A stretch of DNA of 64,000 bases. It comes from Kiritimatiellia bacterium. GTDB lineage: Bacteria > Verrucomicrobiota > Kiritimatiellia > WLWN01. The notes below the pieces were generated by a model that made no database searches, was not told where the DNA came from, and worked only from the letters and a program-made list of their open reading frames with translations. How positions within the stretch are numbered: position 1 is the first letter of the stretch; the number at the start of each line of letters is the position of its first letter. A program made the translations under genes and the position numbers. Where the stretch lies: positions 1,007,792 to 1,071,791 of the forward strand of contig WLWN01000001.1 of NCBI GenBank assembly GCA_012103575.1. The letters are read 5' to 3'. Of this stretch, positions 54,325 through 63,779 are shown one piece after another.

Positions 54325-55823
54325 TACACGTTTTTTGTCCTTATAGTTTTTTGCTTGCTCTCTTTTTCCTCACAGGCGCGTGAGGTTTCTATTACGATGC
54401 TGCATACGACGGATCTTCATGGTCATTTTCTTCCCGCTTACGATTATGAAGGGCATGATGAAGTCGGAGGACTCCTTCGGTGTGCGACCTTAATTGAAAA
54501 GATAAAAGCGCGTGAGAAAAATGTTTTGCTCGTGGATTGTGGGGACCTCATACAAGGAGGCGCTGAGAGTTATAATACGCAGGGACGGGTTATGATCAAG
54601 GCTTTGGAATGGTTGGGGTACGATGCCTGGGTTTTGGAAAATCATGAATTTGATTGGGGTCTTGATAAGCTCGCGAAATTACATGATCTAACGACATTGA
54701 ATATGTTGGGCGCGAATATAAAAACATCTTCTCGAAAACAACATCCTTTAAATAAAAATAAACCCTATATCATGAAAGATATTGATGGGGTTCGGGTGGC
54801 TCTTGTTGGTTTAACAACACCGGGTATCCCTTCGTGAAGTCGCCCGCATTTATTGGGCGAAATCTTAATTGATCGATCTATACAAACATTGAGAGAAGTC
54901 ATGCCTTCTGTGCGAAGTCACAAGCCTGATATCATGGTCTTATTAGTTCATCAGGGTCATAAAGAGTGTATGGCGATGATCAGGCCAATGAGTTAGGACA
55001 AATTATGAAACGTTTTCCTGAATTTGATGTCATTATTGGTGGACATATACATACGGTTGTACACGATAGACGAAAGCAGGAAATCCTTTATACACAGGCG
55101 GGTTATCATGGGAATTGGTTGGGCCGAGTGGATATAAAGTATGATACGGTGTTGGATCGTATTACGGAAAAAGAATCCGAAGTGCTTAAAATTGGTGATC
55201 AATACGTGTTCCATGATCCGTTATTCAAAAATCTTGAAGAGGATCTGAAACGTACACAACCCTATCTTGAAAAGGAAGCTGGATTCACTGAAACCCCATT
55301 ATATGTTCAATCCAGATTCCGTGGCCAGTCTGATCAACAACAGCTGATCTGTGAAGCGATTGCTGAGGAAACACGCGCTCATATTATATTTCATGGGAGA
55401 ATGGGCGAGCGAGATATAGAGAAAGGAATTCTTTTTGAGAAAGATATATGGAATATCGTACCTTATGAGAATCAAATCGGTATTCTGAGATTGAATGCTC
55501 GTGAAATTAAAGAAATCTTAGAGGAAAACGCGGATAACTACAAAGGGTATCGGTTTATAGGTGCTTATGGTTTGAGGTATGACCTACATATAAATGAGGA
55601 GCCGGGTTTTCGTATTCATAATATACGTTTGATGAATAGCCGCAAGTTACATCCGAAAAAAAAGTTTGAGGTCGCTTTCAATAGCTATGTATTAGCTTCT
55701 GGCGGTAGACGATTTTTAACTCTTCGAAAGATTGCGGATCGCCCAACATCTCGACTGAGATGGGTAAAAACAAGAACGCGTGATGCCGTGCGTAATTATA
55801 TGTTAAAAAACATAGTCCGTTGA
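54325..55823 (+). pseudogene. 5'-nucleotidase/UDP-sugar hydrolase family, start lost to MITE, TGA at Trp and frameshift
   Basis: The sequence enters from the MITE with TFFVLIVFCLLSFSSQA (signal-peptide core) and REVSITMLHTTDLHGHFLPA (first metal site of the calcineurin-like domain). LVDCGDLIQGG and NHEFDWG follow, but the latter lacks the usual Gly before Asn (ENHEFDWG). After TTPGIPS comes TGA at 54835-54837, where 'IPxW' is normal; the frame continues SRPHLLGEILIDRSIQTLRE. A one-base loss near 54966 (GAGTGTATGG, expected GAGTGGTATGG) shifts to the last frame: YGDDQANELGQIMKRFPEFD, VIIGGHIHTVV, and the C-terminal 5'-nucleotidase domain. The original start codon lies in or before the MITE. 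Three lesions; periplasmic phosphatase lost. Confidence 0.88.
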
Positions 55824-55886
55824 ACATTAAATTGGCCGGGAATGTAAGAGTTATTAAAGGGAAGCGATAAGATGGTGTGAAAGTGT

Positions 55887-57107
55887 GTGAAAAATAATAA
55901 TACAAAAAAAAACCAACAAATAGTACATATTCTGTTACTGGGATATGTCTTTTTTATACCTATCTCCATTGTATTGTCTGAACCTCTTATTTTTTTTGCT
56001 GTCCCCGTTTGGTTGTATGGGGTTTTCAGACAGAAAAGAATAGGGGACATTGCGCAGTCACCTTTTTTCTGGCCTGTTATTTGTTTTAGTGGAATGGCTA
56101 TACTGAGTTCATTCTTTGGCTTGTATCCACAAACAAGTTTGTTGAAATGTTATCGTCTTTTCCTCTTATGCCCTATCTTCATGTTCACTACAGACTTTAG
56201 AAATAGTCAGAAAAGCGTGGAACATTATTTAGCACCTTTTGTAGGTTTATTTATTTTAGGGACGAGCTGTCTTGGAATCTATGACATCATTCGTGTTCCT
56301 ATACAAGGTGCTCAAGGGGGACAGTTGTATGATACGGGGAATATGCGTGACCCTCAGTTTTATATGGTATCCTTGTTTTTTCTGTTTTCTTTATGGGGGG
56401 ATGGGTTTTGGGAAAAATATGTGTACTCAAAGTATTTTTTTCTATTCATAAATCTGGCCGGAATCATTTTGCATTTCAAACGTGGCGTTTGGTTAGCTTT
56501 TTTGGTTTCGTTTGTTTTGTTGGCTGGTTTAAAGCGTAAATGGAGCATGGTGCTAGTAGCCGTGAGTTTTGTCTGTGTATTACTTCTTTTGCCTCAAACA
56601 CGTGAAAGAATCCATTTGTTAAAAGAAGTAACCACCGTAGAGACAGGAGGGAGATGGGTGTTATGGACACAGGTTGCGCCCCAGATGCTAAAAGACCATC
56701 CTGGGGGCGTTGGATTTTGTGGGATTAAACATGAGGATTTTCTGAATTACTCCCCCCATATTCAACCTGGCCTTGAACATCTCCACAGCAATGTTTTGCA
56801 GATTGCGCTCGAAGTGGGCCGGATCGGCTTATGTATATGGCTTTATTGGATGAGTAAAGTCTTGTGGGTAGCGTTTAAAAATTATGTCAAGGATTATCAA
56901 CAAAAAGGTAGGGTAGTGTGGCTTATTACGGCTTGTTTCGTGGCTTTCTCCAGCCTTTTGTTGAATGGCCTTGTAGAGTACAATTTTGGTGATAGCGAAA
57001 TTCTTATGGTGATAAGCTTTCTTATGGGGATGATAGGCGTTATTCATAAAAATGCAGAAAAGCCTAGCGAGACACAATCAAATCTGAAAAACGATTATGA
57101 AAAGTAG
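55887..57107 (+). CDS. O-antigen ligase/polymerase family membrane protein
   Basis: A 406-residue protein with about 10-12 membrane segments (ILLLGYVFFIPISIVLSEPL, WSMVLVAVSFVCVLLLLPQT and others) and a long periplasmic loop with GGRWVLWTQVAPQMLKDHPG and GLEHLHSNVLQIALEVGRIG, the Wzy_C (PF04932) signature of O-antigen ligases and polymerases. It starts at GTG 55887 (KNNNTKKNQQIVH); no good ATG is available. It acts in the inner membrane in lipopolysaccharide or other glycan assembly. The DNA polymerase gene begins inside its last 11 bases. TAG is the real stop. Intact. Confidence 0.88.
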   Translation: MKNNNTKKNQQIVHILLLGYVFFIPISIVLSEPLIFFAVPVWLYGVFRQKRIGDIAQSPFFWPVICFSGMAILSSFFGLYPQTSLLKCYRLFLLCPIFMFTTDFRNSQKSVEHYLAPFVGLFILGTSCLGIYDIIRVPIQGAQGGQLYDTGNMRDPQFYMVSLFFLFSLWGDGFWEKYVYSKYFFLFINLAGIILHFKRGVWLAFLVSFVLLAGLKRKWSMVLVAVSFVCVLLLLPQTRERIHLLKEVTTVETGGRWVLWTQVAPQMLKDHPGGVGFCGIKHEDFLNYSPHIQPGLEHLHSNVLQIALEVGRIGLCIWLYWMSKVLWVAFKNYVKDYQQKGRVVWLITACFVAFSSLLLNGLVEYNFGDSEILMVISFLMGMIGVIHKNAEKPSETQSNLKNDYEK

Positions 57108-59358
57108 TAGTATGGAATTAGATCCGTCATTAGAACTTTTATTATTTGGCCATCATCCAGATCATGGATTGATTTCTTTAGAACGGATCGCGGAGAAAGA
57201 TCGTCCGGATGAAATGCTATTGTTTTTTCGTGAGCATGGAGAACGACACGAAAAAAGAGAGGTGTTTACACCATTTATTTGGTTGGTGAGCTCTGATCTA
57301 ATCGATGCAGATATAAACCCCTTGGAGATTCGCCATCTTGAAGGCCGTGGAGCTTTTAGATATCTAGCTTTATTTGGCTCCTGGAAAATTTTTCAAGACG
57401 TTGTAAAAAAACTTAAAGCCAAGACGGGTTTAAATCCCTCTTCTTCAGAAGCGCCCTATTTTTTTGTAAATGATCCCATTCAACAACATCTTCTGTTGAC
57501 CGGTCGTACCTCTTTTAAAGGGATGTCGTTTTCGAGCTTAAAACGGATGCAGGTCGACATTGAAACGTATACAACCCCGGACTATGACTTTTGTAATGCG
57601 GAGCGCGATACAGATCGTATCATTGCCATTGCTTTATCCGATGAAACAGGGTGGGTAGAAGTTCTGTCGGGTTCTGATATGGATGAGGCGACTCTTCTAG
57701 AACAGTTTGTCAGTCGTGTTCAAGAAAGAGATCCCGATGTGATTGAGGGGCACAATATATTCAAATTCGATTTACCGTATATCCAAACCCGAGCAAAGAA
57801 GCACGGTATTTCACTAGAACTCGGTCGAGATGGGAGTGCACCTCAAAAACGGTCGGGTCGTTTTTCAGCGGCTGAGCGGGCAATAACCTACCCCAAATAT
57901 GAAATATTTGGTCGACATGTGATGGATACCTTATTCATGGTCCAGCTTTACGATGTGAGTAGCCGTTCTTTGGAAAGTTTTGGACTCAAAGAAGTAGCTA
58001 CCCATTTCGGGTTAGCGCCAGCAAACCGCACTTATTTGGAGGGGGCGACTATTGCCCGTGAATTTGACAAAAATCCGGATCGAGTGATGGAGTATGCGCG
58101 CAATGATATTCTTGAAACGCGCGCGCTTAGTGATCTGTTATCTCCTATATATTTTGTGCAAGCCCAATTATTTCCATTGTCCTATCAAAATATTTTAGTA
58201 CGTGGAAATGGAGTAAAAATAGATTCTCTGTTATTGCGTGAATATTTGAGACAAGAAAACGCAATTCCGTTTCCTGATGAGCCCAAAGAATTTGCAGGGG
58301 GATATATAGACCTTTTCTTTTCGGGCATCACGGAAAATGTTCATCATTGTGATGTTCGTTCGCTATACCCATCGCTCATGTTGAAAAATGAATTAGCGCC
58401 GTCCTCTGACGAACTCGGTGTTTTCCTCCACGTCTTAGACTACCTTCGGATGTTTCGTTTAAACGCTAAAGAACAAATGCAATCAACGACGTCTGATGAT
58501 CAACGTCGTTATTGGAACGCGTTTCAAAATACGTTTAAGATCATCATTAATTCTTTTTATGGGTACCTTGGATTTCAACAGGGGCGATTTAACGATTTTG
58601 AAATAGCTGCTGAGGTGGCGACTAAGGGCCGAGAAGTTTTGAAAAATATGGTTGCCTGGATAGAAAAAAATGAAGGGAGACCTATCGAGATCGATACCGA
58701 CGGTATTTATTTTGTGCCGCCTTCATTAAGAACAGATGCTGAACTTTCCACCTATCGTCAACGATTTAAAGAAGCTTTGCCCGATGGAGTTGAAATCGAA
58801 TTTGATGGTATTTACAAGACCATGTTCAGTTATAAAATGAAAAACTATGCGTTGCTCAATGATGCAGGGAAGATGATCATTAAAGGCGCTGCTTTGAAAT
58901 CAAGAGGGTTGGAACCTTTTCAACGGAAATTTTTGCGCGAAATCGTTCGCCTCAAACTCGAAGGTCGAGAGGGTGACATTTCCTCACTAAAAAACGAGTA
59001 TCAGGCCGCTATTGAGCAGCGAACGTGGCCTATTCAACAGTTAGCGAAAACCGAAACGCTTCAAGAGGCTCCATCGAGATACGCGGAAAAAATTGAAGGG
59101 AAGAGTCGTGGTCGGAATGCGGCTTATGAATTAGCCATTCAATCAGGACGAGATTACCAAGCTGGAGATCGTATTTCCTATTACGTAATGGGCCAGAAAA
59201 AGACAGTGGCCCTCTATGAATATGCGAAAATGATATCCGATTGGAATCCAGCCGATCGCGATGAAAATGTGGCGTACTATCTAGCTAAACTCGAAGCCTT
59301 ATACAAAAAATTTAGCGTAGAAGATATTAAAAATCTGCAAAAAGAACTATCATTATAA
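57097..59358 (+). CDS. Family-B DNA polymerase
   Basis: The 753-residue protein has the 3'-5' exonuclease motifs MQVDIETYTTPDYDF (Exo I), EGHNIFKFDLPYIQ (Exo II) and YARNDILETRALSD (Exo III), and the polymerase motifs DVRSLYPSLMLKNE (A), TFKIIINSFYGYLGFQQG (B) and IEIDTDGIYFVPP (C, with DTDG where DTDS is usual). A C-terminal thumb follows. It resembles bacterial PolB/Pol II-type enzymes, which replicate past lesions or in repair; many PVC and Bacteroidetes carry one. The start ATG 57097 overlaps the O-antigen gene by 11 bases; ATG 57112 is an alternative. It runs into gspG 7 bases on. Intact. Confidence 0.93.
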   Translation: MKSSSMELDPSLELLLFGHHPDHGLISLERIAEKDRPDEMLLFFREHGERHEKREVFTPFIWLVSSDLIDADINPLEIRHLEGRGAFRYLALFGSWKIFQDVVKKLKAKTGLNPSSSEAPYFFVNDPIQQHLLLTGRTSFKGMSFSSLKRMQVDIETYTTPDYDFCNAERDTDRIIAIALSDETGWVEVLSGSDMDEATLLEQFVSRVQERDPDVIEGHNIFKFDLPYIQTRAKKHGISLELGRDGSAPQKRSGRFSAAERAITYPKYEIFGRHVMDTLFMVQLYDVSSRSLESFGLKEVATHFGLAPANRTYLEGATIAREFDKNPDRVMEYARNDILETRALSDLLSPIYFVQAQLFPLSYQNILVRGNGVKIDSLLLREYLRQENAIPFPDEPKEFAGGYIDLFFSGITENVHHCDVRSLYPSLMLKNELAPSSDELGVFLHVLDYLRMFRLNAKEQMQSTTSDDQRRYWNAFQNTFKIIINSFYGYLGFQQGRFNDFEIAAEVATKGREVLKNMVAWIEKNEGRPIEIDTDGIYFVPPSLRTDAELSTYRQRFKEALPDGVEIEFDGIYKTMFSYKMKNYALLNDAGKMIIKGAALKSRGLEPFQRKFLREIVRLKLEGREGDISSLKNEYQAAIEQRTWPIQQLAKTETLQEAPSRYAEKIEGKSRGRNAAYELAIQSGRDYQAGDRISYYVMGQKKTVALYEYAKMISDWNPADRDENVAYYLAKLEALYKKFSVEDIKNLQKELSL

Positions 59359-59365
59359 GGGTGTT

Positions 59366-59827
59366 ATGAAAACAAAACCAGTTTTAATATCTGCTAAATC
59401 TGCCTTTACGCTTATTGAAATACTCGTTGTTATCTCGATCATGATTATTTTAGTTGGGATTGTGGGGATCAATGTGCTCAACAAACCAGGCGAAGCAAGA
59501 GTAACTGCTGCCAAAGCTCAGATTGAAATTTTTAAGACAGCTTTGCAAATTTATTACACCGAACAAGGACGGTATCCTTCTCAAGAGCAAGGACTTGAAG
59601 CATTGATAGAAAAGCCAACACGAGGACCTGTGACCAGTCATTATCCAAAAGGAGGCTATCTGGACACACGCACGTTGCCTTTAGACCCATGGGATCATGA
59701 ATATGTTTACCTCATTCCAGGTCGACAAGGTGAACGTATTGAAATTATTAGTTATGGAAATGATGGAGAGCCGGGGGGAACAGAATGGGCGGCTGATATC
59801 TCTAGTTCAGATGTAAGTTTATTTTAA
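59366..59827 (+). CDS. gspG: Type II secretion major pseudopilin
   Basis: GspG (153 residues) forms the pseudopilus of the type II secretion system. The prepilin site is SAFTLIEILVVISIMIILVG, here preceded by Ala at -1 (KSA), then NVLNKPGEARVTAAKAQIEI, TALQIYYTEQGRYPSQEQGL and the conserved GspG end DPWDHEYVYLIPGRQGERIE, GNDGEPGGTEWAADISS with calcium-binding Asp. It follows the DNA polymerase by 7 bases, so it is read from that transcript. A GspI-like gene follows. Intact. It is distinct from the pseudopilin cluster at 30-32 kb. Confidence 0.93.
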   Translation: MKTKPVLISAKSAFTLIEILVVISIMIILVGIVGINVLNKPGEARVTAAKAQIEIFKTALQIYYTEQGRYPSQEQGLEALIEKPTRGPVTSHYPKGGYLDTRTLPLDPWDHEYVYLIPGRQGERIEIISYGNDGEPGGTEWAADISSSDVSLF

Positions 59828-59947
59828 CGCAACGCGATGTCACTTGCTTGTTCAAAAGCGGCTGACGACCCGACCAGACTGGAAATTCTACTATGGGCAT
59901 AAACAGCAGGCTAAAGTCTGTATTCCATACTACTTTTGTATGATGAA

Positions 59948-60298
59948 ATGAAACAAGGTTTCACATTCATAGAAGTTATGGTGGCTTTAGCGATTCTCAC
60001 GATCATGGTTTTTGTCGTTGGAACGTCATTAATAACCATTCTTAAGGCTGAAGAGACGGCTCGGCGGACACAACAATCTGCTCTTTTAATACAACGGTTA
60101 TCAACCCGGCATTTTATTCATAAAGAGATAGATGACGTTTTTCGGAATGAGTATCCAGATTGGAATTTTGCATCTAAAAGTATCGACCCAGTAGGAATAG
60201 AAAAAGACGAATGGTTTGTTTGGACTTTGACCAAAAAAAATCAGAGCCAGAGTATAAACATCAAATTCAAAAAGTTTCCATTGGATCCTAGATCATAA
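59948..60298 (+). CDS. GspI-like minor pseudopilin
   Basis: The 116-residue product starts at ATG 59948: MKQG then FTFIEVMVALAILTIMVFVV, an ideal prepilin-peptidase site with Gly -1 and Glu +5. It continues AEETARRTQQSALLIQRLST and ends WFVWTLTKKNQSQSINIKFK, as short minor pseudopilins of the GspI type. The TTG at 59936 gives four extra residues and is not needed. The gap 59828-59947 holds a short repeat (CAGGCTAAAGTCTG) and no gene. Intact. Confidence 0.82.
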   Translation: MKQGFTFIEVMVALAILTIMVFVVGTSLITILKAEETARRTQQSALLIQRLSTRHFIHKEIDDVFRNEYPDWNFASKSIDPVGIEKDEWFVWTLTKKNQSQSINIKFKKFPLDPRS

Positions 60299-60327
60299 TA
60301 TTTGGTTTGACGTAACCGTCTGTGTTG

Positions 60328-63257
60328 TCAATGGGGCAGAGTGTTATAAATAATGTGATATCGGTGTCCTTTGGAAATACTTTCGACCCAAAATATTTCA
60401 TTACATATATCTGTTTTTGCTTCTCCAAGAAGTTCTCCTGATTTGCTGTACGCTATACATTTAATGGGATCGTTTTTCAATAAAGATATTCCTAGTCCAA
60501 ATTTTTTGGATTTTCCAATGTTCATGACCTCGAGTCCTTGGATTAGATCTTCATTTATTTCTTTGATCAAAATCGAACTTGTAGATACAAGATTTTTGAA
60601 AGGGTCCGTTCTCCCACGTCCATCGTAATACATATAAGCTTCTGCATGCACATAATCAAGTCGATGTCCTTCTACTTCAGCAGAGACCTCGAAAAAGTTG
60701 GGGCCTACTGCGACCCACCCAAAAGGAGGTAAAGACCAATGATCACGTCCCACCTCTACGATCCATATTTGATCCGGTGATCCATTAACCCATATTTCTA
60801 ATCCGCTTTGATAATACACATAGATCTGTGATTGTTCATAAGCGCCGTTGATTAAAGCTTCGGAGGTAGAGATAAGATGTTCCCCATTGAAGTAGGCAAT
60901 ACGTTGCGGTGCGCCAATATATTGAAGTTGTAATTGTTGCATTAAATAATAGGAGCGAGATGACAGCTTGATAGAAGCATTTTTTGTGAAAATTCTTCCA
61001 GCTCGTCCATAAGCAATTTGTGTCGCCAAATATTGGTCTAACAGGGTTTCCTTTTTCTCTGTGTTTTTTGGAAAAGAATCTTTCAATGATCCTGCACCAT
61101 ATCTCACGGCCCGTGGATGTATTTGCATGAGTTCAAATAGAGGAAGATAAGGTGTGGGTTCTAGAAACGTTGTTTTGGGTGTTTCGACAATATGTCCATC
61201 TGCAAGACCTGCGTATAGCCATGCATAGGCCTCATTTATAATCACAGGTCCTCCAATACATTCAGATTCTTTCTGAAGGAGTTCACTATACGCATCGTAC
61301 GTTTGACGAAAGGTGCCCGCACCCGGTACACGTTCATCAAAATCAGTATTGTCCCAAGGCGCTGTAGAAAAAGGTTCCGCTATACATGACGTATCGGGTA
61401 TAAATTTGTTTTGAAGGGTAGAACAAATATTGGATTGCCATTCAACAGCCGATGTCGGTTTAAGTGCATACGCTGCGTTTTCAGTCTTTCGCCAATCACC
61501 ATTTGGAAGCCTTTGAATAGCGTTTTCATCCCAATGCGCGTTGAGCGGGGATAACGCCCTATAGTTCTGATAAAGGCTTATGTCCCAACCCCACCCCTTT
61601 AGTGTTTGAACAAAGGAGGCCAATGTCTTGTCTCCTCCTTTATGTGGAGAGGCTCGTGTACGTAACCCTGAACTTTCATAGGCATCTTTCCAAATCCAGT
61701 CACCGGCACAGTATATGATATGATCCATCCCATAGTCCGCAAAACGTTTACATCGCTTTAGTTCATCCTTATATTTTTCAGCAGGCAGCGAGTCAAGCCA
61801 GAGTCGTTTTTGTGCCTTGGCTTTATGAGGGCCTTTAGGATGAGGGAGGGTAGGTAATACTTCATCTAATTTTGGAGAAAAAGTCAGTACCACACGTTCA
61901 GATAAATGGTTATAGGTTCCATCGGTTCGCGGCCTATATTTTGCGCCTCCATTGACCCTTAATGCGTTTTCCCCGTGTGTATGTTCAGCATATAACTCAG
62001 AAGCATTTGAGCGTGTCCAGTCAATCCAAACGGTTCCAAACAAAGTGCTGATATCTTGTCCGTCAGGAGTATCAGGGGTATCGATGATTGCAACCTGTGG
62101 AGATATACCTTGTTGAAATCTAAAAGAGGGAATGGATATACTCCTAGGATTTCTCAGATGACTAAAGGATCCGAGATCCAATCCTACGGCATTCCCTCCA
62201 CGATCTTCCGCATCTATAATCAGTGATTTTTGATAAATCGAGAAGGTATATGTTGCTCCATTTAGATATCGTATATAAACCATATCTCCTTCTTGTCTAA
62301 GGATTGTAATCGTCGTGTTTTGTGCTTTGGGTTGAATGCCTCCTCCATCTAGGGCCCGACCCATAAATATATCATTCCAGTAGATATCAGCGTAGTGTAT
62401 GCCTTCTTGGGGATTGATTCTATACTCTAAGATTTCGTTTTTGCTTATGTATTTGAATCTATAGGACCCATTGGTAGTTCTTTCTAACCTGTTTTCATAA
62501 TTTTCTTGTGCCAAGGAAGGCAAGATGCTTGGCAGTGGAGGAGGCGGTCGTTTCTTAAGATTTAGTGCGGGGAGCATCTCTGCATAAAAGGAAAGAGAAT
62601 CCATGTAGATTTGTGCTGGTTGATTGCTCGAAACATTTAGAAATTCGATGCCTTTTAAATGACACGGATGTTGTAGGGTGGAGAGTTTATGGGCATCCAG
62701 TTTGTGGTGAATATAGACCCATCCTCTCTGCTGGATCTCTGAAAGGGTGATGGTATGTAAGGCGTCAGAGGCGTCCGTGATTAAAACACCTACCTCTATG
62801 GGTTGTGTGCGGCTTTGTTTTATGGTATGGGACTCATCATAAAAAATCCAAAAATTGATGCTATCAAAATAGTCAGGCAGTTTTATGGGTTTGGGAGGGA
62901 TCAGGACAACAGGGGTATCAGAGACTAAACCGTTGAGATCTAATCGCCCTACATATGTATCCCACAGTTGAAGGTCTCTTGTACGCTGAAAGTTAATGGT
63001 TTCCTCTCCAGCATACTCTACCCGCCACCCCATAAGCCGTTCAAATCCTATCAGAGACTCGCGACGTTCTCGTCGACGGCTCCATATCAATTCATAAGGG
63101 CGGTGATCAAAAGGTTTGTCAGGTGAGACTTCACAGGCTATTTCGGGTGGGAGCAGGTTTTCGGTGAGTGAAGTTTTTTTTCTGGTTTTACAAGCGTACA
63201 GCCAGCGCTAAGACAGATACCTATGAACAGAAGGCTTGACCTGTTTACCCTTTTCAT
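60328..63257 (-). pseudogene. Large lipoprotein with glycosidase-like TIM barrel, signal peptide frameshifted off
   Basis: From ATG 63257 a lipoprotein signal is read (MKRVNRSSLLFIGICLSAGC, lipobox), then KPEKK and out of frame at an A8 run (plus-strand T8, 63174-63181); nine A would give TSLTENLLPPEIACEVSPDK and join the open 920-residue frame. That frame has beta-sandwich sequence at the start and a TIM-barrel-like centre (FADYGMDHIIYCAGDWIWKD, GGDKTLASFVQTLKGWGWDI, FIPDTSCIAEPFSTAPWDNT with acidic residues) and a C-terminal beta domain. It resembles large glycoside hydrolases of uncertain family (GH101-like or related); I cannot name the substrate. As written it has no signal peptide. One-base lesion only. 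Confidence 0.7.
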
Positions 63258-63273
63258 AACATCACACACCTTA

Positions 63274-63768
63274 TCATCCTTTAAAAATAAGACGCTTGCG
63301 TGCGATATAATTGATCATAACCGCAATGATTCCAGCTACAATATAAGCGACCGTTGTGCTTATACTAAACATACGTATCATCATCCAGCCCAGCAAGGTT
63401 CCCATAAAAAAGCTTACGATAGAAACTATATAAAATAAGGGCACCTCTTTATAGCGTTTGCGTCGACCCGACTCGAAAACCCAAAAAGCGTTCGTAAGAT
63501 AGGCTGTGAGGTTACTAAATATAAATGCAACAATTTTCCCACAGATATAATTCGTGGCTCGTATCTGTTCTCTTATCTCTACAACCTGAAGGCCTAGTAG
63601 TCTAACGAGGGGGTCATCTGGACTTAAGGCTGGTAATACACGCCAGGCTAAGATGTAAAAGATTAAAATATCAACACCTGTTGCCAACAGTCCGCATACT
63701 CCATATTTGGCAAACTGAATGATGGAATGTGTTTCTTGCTTAAGAAACCGTTGCAATACGTTTTTCAT
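63274..63768 (-). CDS. GtrA-family membrane protein
   Basis: This 164-residue protein has four membrane segments, starting KNVLQRFLKQETHSIIQFAK and YGVCGLLATGVDILIFYILA, then ICGKIVAFIFSNLTAYLTNA, FWVFESGRRKRYKEVPLFYI and a last pair ending YIARKRLIFKG. This is the GtrA/DPMS flippase-like family (PF04138), involved in moving lipid-linked sugars for surface glycans. ATG 63768 is the start that does not overlap greA; ATG 63801 would overlap it by 22 bases. It fits with the O-antigen ligase at 55.9 kb. Intact. Confidence 0.88.
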   Translation of the reverse strand: MKNVLQRFLKQETHSIIQFAKYGVCGLLATGVDILIFYILAWRVLPALSPDDPLVRLLGLQVVEIREQIRATNYICGKIVAFIFSNLTAYLTNAFWVFESGRRKRYKEVPLFYIVSIVSFFMGTLLGWMMIRMFSISTTVAYIVAGIIAVMINYIARKRLIFKG

Positions 63769-63779
63769 GACAAGGACGT

